Below the pieces are notes generated by a model. The model did no database searches and had not been told where the DNA came from. It saw nothing but the letters and a program-made list of their open reading frames with translations. Below, one piece after another: positions 1-6,359 of a stretch of DNA of 6,359 nucleotides. Source of the stretch: Trueperaceae bacterium (GTDB lineage Bacteria; Deinococcota; Deinococci; Deinococcales; Trueperaceae); the NCBI GenBank assembly GCA_007130445.1, contig SLSM01000146.1, positions 1 to 6,359 of the forward strand. The letters run 5' to 3'. Each line of letters opens with the position of its first letter. Position 1 is the first letter of the stretch. Made by a program: the position numbers and the translations under genes.

Positions 1-1524
1 ACGGTCGCGGTCATGCTTCCCGTGGTGGTGAGCCTCGCCTGGCGCGCGCGCATCAGCCCGTCCAAGCTGCTGATCCCGCTGACGATGGCCTCGCTGCTCG
101 GCGGCATGATGACGCTGATCGGGACGCCGCCGAACCTGGTCGCCTCGAACCAGCTCGTCGCCCAGGGCATGCCCGGCTTCGGCTTCTTCGCCTTCACGCC
201 GCTCGGTCTCACCATGCTCCTGATCGGCCTCGTGTTCATGGTGACGATCGGACGCCACTGGCTGCCGTCGCGCGCGCCTTCGAGCCCCGGTGGCGATGGC
301 GAGGGCCAACCGTCGCTCGCCGAGCTGGCGCAGCAGTACGAGTTGCCCACCAGGGTCTTCCGCGCCACGCTGCCCGACGAGTCGCCGTTGGTCGGCCGCA
401 CCCTGCAGGAGCTGGGCTGGCCGGAGCGCCATCAGGTGCAGGTGCTGGCGATCGACACGGAGCCCGAGGCCGTGCGGAGCCACCGCCGCTCGCGCCGCCA
501 TCTGGAGCGCTCGAAGTCGATCGGCCCCGCCACGACCCTCGAGGGGGGCGATCGCCTCCTGCTGCAGGGGCAGCGCACGAGCATCGACGAGGTCGCCGAC
601 GCTTACGGGCTGCGGGTCGAGCCGGTGGACCCGAACGCCGAGGGCGTGGTGCCCCGCAACCTCGGGTTCGTCGAGGTGCTGCCCACGCCGCGCTCGCGCT
701 GGTTGAACCAGACCCTGGCCGAGCTGCACTTCCGTGACCGCTTCGGCGTGCAGGTCGTGGCGGTTCGGCGCGACGGCGCCACCATCACCGAGGGCCTGGC
801 ACGCTTGACGATCCGTTTCGGCGACACGCTGCTCGTCGAGGGGCCGCGGAAGGCCTTCGAGCTGCTCCGCCGCGAGCGGCTCGACGCCGTCGTCCTGGCC
901 GATCCGGGCGCGCTGGAGGCCGAGGCGCCGCGGGCCGAGCGCGCCCCCATCGCGCTGGCGATCATGATCGCGATGCTCGTGGTGATGACCTTCGCCTGGG
1001 TGCCGAACGTCGTCGCCGTGGGCGTGGCCGCCGTGCTGATGGTGCTCTCGGGCTGCCTGACCATGGACGACGCCTACCGCGGCATCAACTGGGAGGCGGT
1101 CGTGCTGATCGCCGCGATCCTGCCGATGGCGACCGCGCTCGAGATCACCGGCGGGCTGCAGCTCGCGGTCGACGGTCTGGTGGCCGGCCTCGGGCCGCTC
1201 GGGCCCCTCGCGATGTTGGCGGGTCTGTTCGTGCTCACGTCGGTGGCCAGCCAGGTGATCAGCAACACCGCCACCGCCGTCTTGCTGGCACCGATCGCGT
1301 TCCAGGCGGCGTTGCTGCTCGACGTGTCGCCGTACCCGTTGCTGATGACCGTGGCGCTCGCGGCCTCGACCGCGTTCGCCACGCCGGTGGCGTCACCGGT
1401 CAACACGCTGGTGCTCGGCCCCGGCCAGTACCGCTTCGGCGACTTCCTACGCGTCGGTGTGGTGCTCCAGCTCCTCGTGCTCGCCGCGACGGTGGTGTTG
1501 GTGCCGATCCTGCTCCCGTTCTGA
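1..1524 (+). CDS. SLC13/DASS-family anion symporter with two internal RCK_C (TrkA_C) domains, 5' partial
   Basis: Inner-membrane permease of the SLC13 (DASS, Na+/sulfate-dicarboxylate) superfamily; the substrate (sulfate, dicarboxylate or another anion) cannot be read from sequence. The frame is open from base 1 and the first codons already continue a transmembrane helix, so the true start lies upstream and the Met codon at 13 is internal. In the 507 visible residues, the end of the first transport half carries the family motif GTPPN (about nt 121-135). Two cytoplasmic RCK_C-like domains follow (about residues 113-205 and 219-300), each with a GR/NxTLxEL element and a GDxLLxxG-type strand. 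Hydrophobic helices resume near nt 949. The second half has the Ser-Asn-Thr substrate/Na+ motif at residues 421-423 (nt 1261-1269) and a terminal ATPVASPVNTLVLGPG segment typical of the family. RCK_C domains usually bind small ligands and gate transport; the ligand here is unknown. Family call is secure; substrate is not. Confidence 0.93.
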   Translation, partial: TVAVMLPVVVSLAWRARISPSKLLIPLTMASLLGGMMTLIGTPPNLVASNQLVAQGMPGFGFFAFTPLGLTMLLIGLVFMVTIGRHWLPSRAPSSPGGDGEGQPSLAELAQQYELPTRVFRATLPDESPLVGRTLQELGWPERHQVQVLAIDTEPEAVRSHRRSRRHLERSKSIGPATTLEGGDRLLLQGQRTSIDEVADAYGLRVEPVDPNAEGVVPRNLGFVEVLPTPRSRWLNQTLAELHFRDRFGVQVVAVRRDGATITEGLARLTIRFGDTLLVEGPRKAFELLRRERLDAVVLADPGALEAEAPRAERAPIALAIMIAMLVVMTFAWVPNVVAVGVAAVLMVLSGCLTMDDAYRGINWEAVVLIAAILPMATALEITGGLQLAVDGLVAGLGPLGPLAMLAGLFVLTSVASQVISNTATAVLLAPIAFQAALLLDVSPYPLLMTVALAASTAFATPVASPVNTLVLGPGQYRFGDFLRVGVVLQLLVLAATVVLVPILLPF

Positions 1525-1534
1525 GCGCACGCGC

Positions 1535-1540
1535 TAGCAT
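1535..1540 (+). promoter_or_regulatory. Possible -10 element TAGCAT for the kinase gene
   Basis: TAGCAT fits the loose TANNNT -10 pattern common in high-GC bacteria and lies 84 nt before the kinase start. No convincing -35 hexamer is visible 16-18 nt upstream, where the sequence is the last codons of the transporter. It could serve an extended -10 type promoter, or be chance. A transcript starting just downstream would include the whole hairpin in its leader. Confidence 0.22.
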
Positions 1541-1565
1541 GAGCGCCGTTCGCGTCGTAGCGGTT

Positions 1566-1599
1566 CGCATCGGGTCGGCCGTCTGGTCGGCCCGACGCG
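1566..1599 (+). terminator. Strong GC-rich intergenic hairpin: possible terminator or leader structure
   Basis: Bases 1570-1580 pair with 1585-1595 to give an 11-bp stem (two G-T wobbles) closed by a GTCT tetraloop at 1581-1584. After one A-C mismatch, 1566-1568 pair with 1597-1599, extending the stem by 3 bp. It lies 42 nt after the transporter stop and 11 nt before the kinase ribosome binding site. No T-run follows, so it is not a canonical Rho-independent terminator; terminators without U-tracts have been proposed in high-GC bacteria. It could instead be a 5' leader structure or stabilise a processed transcript end. The direct repeat GTCGGCC (1574-1580 and 1586-1592) is part of the two arms. 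Confidence 0.4.
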
Positions 1600-1610
1600 T
1601 GCAAGACACT

Positions 1611-1617
1611 GGAGGTG
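1611..1617 (+). promoter_or_regulatory. Ribosome binding site GGAGGTG that sets the kinase start at 1624
   Basis: GGAGGTG matches the consensus complement of the 16S rRNA 3' end over seven bases. It ends 6 nt before the GTG at 1624, an ideal distance. The in-frame GTG at 1615 is part of this motif itself, so it could not be initiated from it; the start at 1624 is therefore preferred. Confidence 0.8.
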
Positions 1618-1623
1618 TCCCAC

Positions 1624-4600
1624 GTGGCGTGGTCGCTGTCGCCCATCGGAACGGCACTGGTCATCACGGCAGTCACGCTCGCCGTGCTGGCGTCGTTCGC
1701 GTGGCGCCGGCGCGGCGCCACGCGCGGTGCGCGCAGCTTCACCTTCTTCATGCTCGCAGCCGCGTTCTGGGCGCTGCTCGAGGCGCTGCAGGCGAGCGAC
1801 CCCGACCCCGTGCGCGCGCTCACGTGGCGGCAGCTCAAGTACGTCGGCATCGCCGGCCTCCCGGTCGGCTTCCTTGTGTTCGCGCACGACTACACCCGTG
1901 GGGCGGCGTGGCTGAATCGCTTCACGGTCGCTCTGCTGATGCTGGTCGCCGCCGTCACGGTGGGTGTGACGTGGACGAACCCGCTGCACGGCCTGATGTG
2001 GACGGAGGGGCTCGGGGCCCCCGAGCGGGCGCTCTTCCCGGTCGCCGGCCGGGGCGGCTGGTTCTGGATCCACACGGCCTTCTCGTACGCGCTGATCGGC
2101 CTGGCGTCGTTCTACGTGCTGCGCGGCTTCGTGCGCACGCCACGCGCCTATCGCGCGCAGCTACGGTGGGTCCTGATCGCGGTGCTGATCCCCTGGGCGG
2201 CGAACGTTGTCGTGCTGCTCGGCGGCCTCGACACCGGCGGCGTCGACGTCACCCCACTCACCTTCGCGCTCTCGGCGTTCGCGTTCGCCCGGAGCCTGTT
2301 CTCGCACCGCCTGCTCGACATCGTGCCCGTGGCGCAGGCGTCGGTCGTCCGGCACTTGAGCGACGCCGTCGTGGTCGTCGACGAGCGCGGTCGCACGCTG
2401 CAGGTGAACCCGGCGGCGGCGCGTTTGCTGGGCATCGTCGACACCGACGCCGTCGTCGGTGAGCCGCTCGCCCGGCACCTGGAGGACGTCCCGGACCTGG
2501 TCGAGGCGCTGCAGGCGCCCGGGCCGCAGCGGCTCGACGTGACCCTCACGCTGCAGGCGACCAGGCGAGCGTTCGAGGCGCAGGTCACGCCGTTGACCGA
2601 CCGCCGAGGCCGCGTGACCGGCAGGCTGATCCGGCTGCAGGACATCGGCCGGCAGGTCGAGGCGGAGCGCATGCTGGCGCTGGCCGAGACCACGCTGCGC
2701 CATCAGGAGTCCTACGTGCTGGCGCTCCAGGAGGTGACCGAGGGGCTGATGCGGCGCGCACCGCTCGGCGCGCTGCTCGATGCGGTGATGCGTCGAGCCG
2801 GCGAGGTGCTCGAGGCGCCGCACGGGTACCTCGACCTGATCGACGTCGAGGCCGGCATGACCCAGCGCGAGCGTTCGCGCGGACGCTTCGAGGGTCTGCC
2901 CGAGCACCGCGTTCGCTCGGGTGAGGGGCTGGCCGGCGCGGTGTGGGCCGAGCGCGGCCCGCTGCGCGTCGACGACTACGCCCGGTGGGACGGACGCCTG
3001 CATGGCGCAGGGTTCGACTGGGTGCGCTCGGCCATCGGCGCGCCGCTCGCGAGCCGCGATGGCGTGCACGGTGTGATCGTGCTGGCACGCGACCGCGACG
3101 ACCGGCGGGCGTTCGACGCCGCCGACGAGGCCGAGCTGGCGCGCTTCGCCGAGCTGGCCGCGCTCGCTGTGCTGAACGTGCGCACGATCGACGAGCTCGA
3201 GGCGCGCCGGCGCGAGTCCGAGCAGCTCGCCCGCATCGGGACCGCAATGCAAGAGGCGAGCGGCGTCGACGAGCGCATGGCGCTGGTGCTGCAGGCGATT
3301 CGGCCCACCGTCGGGCTGCGCAGGGCGGTCATCTGGCTCCCGGACGCGTCGGACGCGGTGCTCGTGCCCAAGGCATGGGTCGGCTTCGGCGACGAGGCGA
3401 GGCGCGTGCGCGTGCCGCTCGACGGTGCCGTGCCGCTGCTGGAAGAGGCGTACCGCGGAGCGCGCGAGAGCGTCATCGAGGCGCACGAGCCGCTGCAGCA
3501 GGCGCTGCACGCCCGGGCGCCCTTCAAGCACCACCCCTTGGTGCGCAGCCGTGCGGCGGTGGTGTTGCCACTCGTCGCCCGCGGGCACGTCGTCGGCGTG
3601 TTGGCGGCCGACACGCCCGACAACGGCCACTCGTTGCGGGGTCGCCTGGAGGTGCTCCGGCGTATCGCCACGAACGCCGCGCTCGCGATCGACGCCGCCG
3701 AGTTGCTCGCCACGGCCCAGGCCGAGGTGGCCGAGCGCCGCGGCGCAGAGCTCGAGCTGCGCAGCTCCGAGGAGAAGTACCGAGGCATCCTCGAGCAGAT
3801 CGAAGAGGCGTACTTCGAGACCGACCTGCGCGGGACGCTCACGATGGCCAACCCAGCGCTCCTGCGCAGCGTCGGACGCACCAGCGACGAGATGCTGGGG
3901 CGGTCGTTCCGACACTCCGTCGACCCGAGTGGCGTGCGTGAAGTGCTGGACGCGTTCCGCGAGGTGGCGCGCAGCGGCCAGCCGATGACGGGCGTGGAGC
4001 TGCGCTTCCGGCGCGCCGGCGGATCGCTGAAGCGCGGCGAGATGTCGGTGAGTCTGGTGCGCGACCGCGCCGGCACACCGGTCGGCTTCCGCGGCGTGGT
4101 GCGCGACGTCGAGGATCGGATGCGCCAGCAGGAGGAACTCCAGGCTGCGAAGGACGCCGCCGAGGCCGCCAACGCCTCCAAGAGCGTCTTCCTGGCCAAC
4201 GTCTCGCACGAGCTGCGCACGCCGCTCACGTCGATCCTCGGCTTCGCGCGGCTGATCGAGCGGCGCTTCGACGAGGTCATCGCGCCGCAGCTCGAGGTGG
4301 TCGCCGACCCGAAGGTGCAGCGCGCGGTCGCGCAGGTGCGCGGCAACGCCGGCATCATCAGCCGCGAGAGCCGGCGCCTCACCAGCCTGATCAACGACGT
4401 CCTCGACCTGGCCAAGATCGAGGCCGGCAAGGTCGACTGGCGCATGGAGCGCCTGGCCCCTCGCGAGGTGGTCGAGCAGGCGCTCGACGCCACGCGCGGG
4501 CTGCTCGACGCCAAGCCCGACGTGCTCGTCCGCACCGAGTTGGACACCGTGCCGTCCGTGATCGGCGACCGCGATCGACTGGTGCAGGTGGTGATCAATC

Positions 4601-5736
4601 TCGTCTCGAACGCGGTGAAGTTCACGCCGGCGGGCGAGGTGTCGCTCACGCTCGCGTCCGAGCGGGGTGAGGTGCGCGTCGCGGTGCGCGACACGGGCGT
4701 CGGCATCGCGCCGGCGGACCACGCCGCCGTGTTCGAGCAGTTCCAGCAGGTCGGCGACACGTTGACCGAGAAGCCCCAGGGCACGGGTCTGGGGCTGCCG
4801 ATCTGCAAGCAGATCGTCGAGCACCACGGTGGGCGGCTGTGGCTCGAGAGCTCGCTCGGTGAGGGATCCACGTTCGCCTTCACGCTGCCGGCCCTCACGC
4901 TGGCCCCCGTCGCCGCTGGTGGCGTGGACGCCGGTGGCGCTTCCGGCCGGCCCGGCGGCCGCTCGGTCGCGGCGCTCGAGGCCGGTGTCCGACTGCGGCG
5001 TCACGTCGAAGCGGTGCTGGCCGCGGGCCTGCCCGCCGTGGCGGGCGCCGCGGCCACGCCACCACTGGCGCTCGCGCACGCGACCGACACCGCTGGGTCG
5101 CCGGCGACGGTGCTGGTGGTCGACGACGATCCGCAGGTCCGCAGCCTGCTCCGTCAGGCGCTCGAGGAGGCCGGTCACGAGGTGCTCGAGGCCGCCGACG
5201 GCGTCAGCGCCCTGGCGAGCGTGCGCTCGCGGTCACCCGACCTCGTGGTACTCGACGTCATGATGCCGCACCTCTCGGGGTTCGACGTGGCGGCGGCGCT
5301 CAAGGGCGACCTCGACACGCGCGCCATCCCGATCGTGATCCTGTCGGTCGTCGAGGACGCGCAGCGTGGCTATCGCCTGGGTGTCGAGCGCTACCTGACC
5401 AAGCCGGTCGACGTGTCGGCGCTCGTCGCCGACGTCGGCGCCCTGCTCCGGCCGGCCGAGCGGCCCGACGATGCCATCGAGGGCGCCCGCGTCGCCCTCG
5501 TCGACGATGCCGCGGGTGAGGCCGCCGAGCGCAGCCTGGCGCTGCGCGCGGTGGCCGCCATCGCGAGCGCGGGCTACCGGGTCACGCGCGTGCCGAGCGT
5601 CGCTGCCGCCGCCGCACTGGAACCGCCGGCGTCGGTGGTCGTGGTGACGCGCGCCGCCGCCGAGCGCGACGACGGCCTGGCGTTGGTGCGCCGTGACGCG
5701 CGCCTGCGTGACGCCGCCGTAGTGGTGTACGCGTGA
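1624..5736 (+). CDS. Hybrid sensor histidine kinase: 7TM-PAS-GAF-GAF-PAS-HisKA-HATPase_c-REC-pseudoREC
   Basis: Membrane-anchored hybrid histidine kinase of 1370 residues counted from GTG 1624. Residues 1-228 form seven hydrophobic segments (about 7-26, 37-57, 70-88, 98-116, 146-168, 180-200, 207-226) matching the HisKA_7TM N-terminal sensor type, including WTNPLHGLMW and LTPLTFALS-like landmarks. PAS1 spans about 240-345 and a short helix follows. GAF1 spans 380-525 (GEGLAGAVW, VDDYARW), GAF2 about 545-700, PAS2 about 713-830, then a helical linker. HisKA has the H box SHELRTP with phospho-acceptor His862. HATPase_c has the N box (Asn992, Asn996), G1 DTGVG (1023-1027), F box FEQF (1037-1040) and G2 GTGLGL (1053-1058). 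An Ala/Gly-rich linker (1092-1160) leads to a receiver with Asp1167/Asp1168, acceptor Asp1211, Ser1241 and Lys1260, all intact. Residues 1287-1370 resemble a second receiver that is degenerate and short. The only cysteine I find is Cys1061, near the G2 box, so the GAFs show no bilin-cysteine or Fe-S ligand set. The signal is unknown. The stop overlaps the next gene by 4 nt. Confidence 0.96.
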   Translation: MAWSLSPIGTALVITAVTLAVLASFAWRRRGATRGARSFTFFMLAAAFWALLEALQASDPDPVRALTWRQLKYVGIAGLPVGFLVFAHDYTRGAAWLNRFTVALLMLVAAVTVGVTWTNPLHGLMWTEGLGAPERALFPVAGRGGWFWIHTAFSYALIGLASFYVLRGFVRTPRAYRAQLRWVLIAVLIPWAANVVVLLGGLDTGGVDVTPLTFALSAFAFARSLFSHRLLDIVPVAQASVVRHLSDAVVVVDERGRTLQVNPAAARLLGIVDTDAVVGEPLARHLEDVPDLVEALQAPGPQRLDVTLTLQATRRAFEAQVTPLTDRRGRVTGRLIRLQDIGRQVEAERMLALAETTLRHQESYVLALQEVTEGLMRRAPLGALLDAVMRRAGEVLEAPHGYLDLIDVEAGMTQRERSRGRFEGLPEHRVRSGEGLAGAVWAERGPLRVDDYARWDGRLHGAGFDWVRSAIGAPLASRDGVHGVIVLARDRDDRRAFDAADEAELARFAELAALAVLNVRTIDELEARRRESEQLARIGTAMQEASGVDERMALVLQAIRPTVGLRRAVIWLPDASDAVLVPKAWVGFGDEARRVRVPLDGAVPLLEEAYRGARESVIEAHEPLQQALHARAPFKHHPLVRSRAAVVLPLVARGHVVGVLAADTPDNGHSLRGRLEVLRRIATNAALAIDAAELLATAQAEVAERRGAELELRSSEEKYRGILEQIEEAYFETDLRGTLTMANPALLRSVGRTSDEMLGRSFRHSVDPSGVREVLDAFREVARSGQPMTGVELRFRRAGGSLKRGEMSVSLVRDRAGTPVGFRGVVRDVEDRMRQQEELQAAKDAAEAANASKSVFLANVSHELRTPLTSILGFARLIERRFDEVIAPQLEVVADPKVQRAVAQVRGNAGIISRESRRLTSLINDVLDLAKIEAGKVDWRMERLAPREVVEQALDATRGLLDAKPDVLVRTELDTVPSVIGDRDRLVQVVINLVSNAVKFTPAGEVSLTLASERGEVRVAVRDTGVGIAPADHAAVFEQFQQVGDTLTEKPQGTGLGLPICKQIVEHHGGRLWLESSLGEGSTFAFTLPALTLAPVAAGGVDAGGASGRPGGRSVAALEAGVRLRRHVEAVLAAGLPAVAGAAATPPLALAHATDTAGSPATVLVVDDDPQVRSLLRQALEEAGHEVLEAADGVSALASVRSRSPDLVVLDVMMPHLSGFDVAAALKGDLDTRAIPIVILSVVEDAQRGYRLGVERYLTKPVDVSALVADVGALLRPAERPDDAIEGARVALVDDAAGEAAERSLALRAVAAIASAGYRVTRVPSVAAAAALEPPASVVVVTRAAAERDDGLALVRRDARLRDAAVVVYA
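5482..5733 (+). other. C-terminal truncated pseudo-receiver domain of the kinase
   Basis: Within the kinase, residues 1287-1370 follow a receiver-like secondary structure pattern: strand 1 ending in the acidic pair Asp1294-Asp1295, a helix, strand 2 (GYRVTRV), a helix, strand 3 (about 1337-1341), a DGLALVRR-type helix, and strand 4 (AVVVY). At the position of the phospho-acceptor Asp, right after strand 3, stands Thr1342. The protein ends straight after strand 4, so the region that would carry the conserved Lys is missing. It cannot be a normal phosphoryl acceptor; it may be a protein-docking module or an eroded remnant. The fold assignment is inference from pattern only. Confidence 0.55.
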
Positions 5737-6359
5737 GCAGAGAGCCCGGGGCCCGCCCCAGCTTGGTTCGGTTGTTGCCCCGGAATGAGTTGGGCGCGCT
5801 CCTCGACGCGTTCGCTCCGCTCGCGCCGGGACGGCGCTGGCGGGTGATCGATCCCATCGGTGGCGCTCTCGTCGAGCGTGGGGGCGAGACGCACGACACC
5901 GCCGAGGTCGCGGCGGAGCAGCCACTCGCCCTGCCACTCACGCTGGATGGTGAGGTGATCGGCGCGCTCGAGCTCGCGCCGTCGGCACCGCTCGACACGG
6001 GCCACGCGCTGCTTCGAGCGGCGCACTCGGTGCTCGAGCTGGCCCTGGCGGCGGCGTCGATGCGGCGCGAACTGGCGTCCGAGACGCTCGAGCGCTACCG
6101 CGAGGTCCACCTCGCCTACCGGCTGGGCGAGGTCCTGACCGGCGGCGTCGACCTCGCCGCGCTCCCCGCCCGGGTGCTCGACGAGGCGGTCCGCGTGGTG
6201 CCGGCGCCCTACGCGCTGCTCGTCCTCGACGACCACGACGAGGGCGGGCGTGTGGCCGCCGCGATCGGCGACGACGGCTCCGCCGCCGGAGCGCGCGAGG
6301 TCGTCGCGGCGATCCGGGCCGGCGGCGCCGCCGATCGTGCCGGCATCGAGGTCGACGAG
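5733..6359 (+). CDS. GAF-domain signalling protein, 3' partial, translationally coupled to the kinase
   Basis: 209 residues are visible and the frame is open to the window edge. The GTG start shares four bases (GTGA) with the kinase stop. An in-frame TGA at 5709-5711 with no start codon between it and 5733 makes this the first possible start. No Shine-Dalgarno sequence is seen, so initiation probably relies on ribosomes terminating on the kinase gene. Residues 1-115 look like a small cytosolic sensor-like domain (strand motif RRWRVIDPIGGALV, then LPLTLDGEVIGALEL and an amphipathic helix), a type also seen before GAF domains. Residues 117-137 (ETLERYREVHLAYRLGEVL) form the helical linker that commonly leads into a GAF in regulatory phosphatases (PP2C/SpoIIE type) and nucleotide cyclases. 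A GAF begins near residue 139 and is cut by the window edge. The output domain is not visible, so no enzymatic function is assigned. No membrane segment or signal peptide is seen. Confidence 0.85.
   Translation, partial: MSREPGARPSLVRLLPRNELGALLDAFAPLAPGRRWRVIDPIGGALVERGGETHDTAEVAAEQPLALPLTLDGEVIGALELAPSAPLDTGHALLRAAHSVLELALAAASMRRELASETLERYREVHLAYRLGEVLTGGVDLAALPARVLDEAVRVVPAPYALLVLDDHDEGGRVAAAIGDDGSAAGAREVVAAIRAGGAADRAGIEVDE

Larger units (their letters stand above)
1525..1623. other. Intergenic gap between transporter and histidine kinase
   Basis: This 99-nt stretch is the only noncoding gap in the window. It holds, in order, a -10-like hexamer (1535-1540), a strong hairpin (1566-1599) and the kinase ribosome binding site (1611-1617). 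An ATG at 1539 opens a long reading frame, but it has no ribosome binding site, runs into the kinase gene in another frame and encodes an Arg/Ala-rich shadow, so I do not call a gene there. Confidence 0.8.

Noticed and set aside
13..15. ATG at 13 as the start of the transporter gene
   Set aside because: The frame is open from base 1 and the Met lies inside a conserved transmembrane segment that normally follows an upstream Asn-Thr motif, so the gene begins outside the window.
1570..1595. The inverted repeat as a mobile-element end or recombination site
   Set aside because: There is no transposase, integrase or matching second copy in the window, and the 4-nt loop suits an RNA hairpin better than a site pair.
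1539..2462. A 307-codon + strand frame starting at ATG 1539
   Set aside because: It runs through the gap into the kinase gene in another frame, gives an Arg/Ala-rich product with no domain, and has no Shine-Dalgarno sequence before the ATG.
2976..4898. A 640-codon minus-strand frame
   Set aside because: The product is a Ser/Arg/Thr/Ala-rich low-complexity shadow of the kinase GAF, PAS and kinase-core coding region with no motif of its own.
2161..5178. A 1005-codon open frame on the minus strand, fully inside the kinase gene
   Set aside because: Its product is rich in Arg, His, Asp, Gln and Leu with no recognisable domain, as expected for the complement of a high-GC gene. The + strand frame has every kinase motif intact, and I see no domain or ribosome binding site supporting the antisense frame.
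5233..6236. Overlapping minus-strand frames across the kinase end and the GAF gene
   Set aside because: They are mutually overlapping, Arg-rich and without motifs, whereas the + strand frames explain the same DNA with recognisable domains and a typical stop-start overlap.

Overview
This is a very GC-rich (about 70% by eye), densely coding, single-direction window with three protein genes on the + strand: a membrane transporter cut by the left edge, a large multi-sensor hybrid histidine kinase that is complete, and a GAF-type signalling protein cut by the right edge. The strong G/C bias at codon third positions, GTG starts and GGAGG-type ribosome binding site suit a high-GC bacterium. An actinobacterium (for example Acidimicrobiia or a relative) or a high-GC Deinococcota/Chloroflexota lineage would fit. 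The window has no rRNA or marker gene to decide between them, so the assignment is tentative.

Layout. Positions 1-1524 hold the 3' part of an SLC13/DASS-type anion symporter that carries two cytoplasmic RCK_C (TrkA_C) domains between its two transmembrane halves. Positions 1525-1623 form the only intergenic gap (99 nt). It contains a strong imperfect hairpin, a weak -10-like hexamer, and a good Shine-Dalgarno sequence that fixes the start of the next gene at GTG 1624. Positions 1624-5736 encode a 1370-residue hybrid histidine kinase with the order 7TM, PAS, GAF, GAF, PAS, HisKA, HATPase_c, REC, truncated pseudo-receiver. Positions 5733-6359 begin a second signalling protein that overlaps the kinase stop by 4 nt (GTGA). 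It has an N-terminal sensor-like segment, a helical linker and the beginning of a GAF domain; its output domain lies beyond the window.

How they may work together. The kinase and the GAF protein look like one translationally coupled unit. The kinase has no DNA-binding output, so it probably autophosphorylates on His862 and passes phosphate to its own receiver Asp1211, with the downstream protein (perhaps a phosphatase, cyclase or diguanylate cyclase) as a plausible partner. Whether the upstream transporter belongs to the same regulatory circuit is unknown; the hairpin between them suggests partly separate transcription.

I see no mobile element, CRISPR array, tRNA, rRNA or phage gene. The content is mostly recognisable families. 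The least ordinary points are the truncated pseudo-receiver at the kinase C-terminus, the intergenic hairpin, and the GTGA-coupled partner of unknown output.
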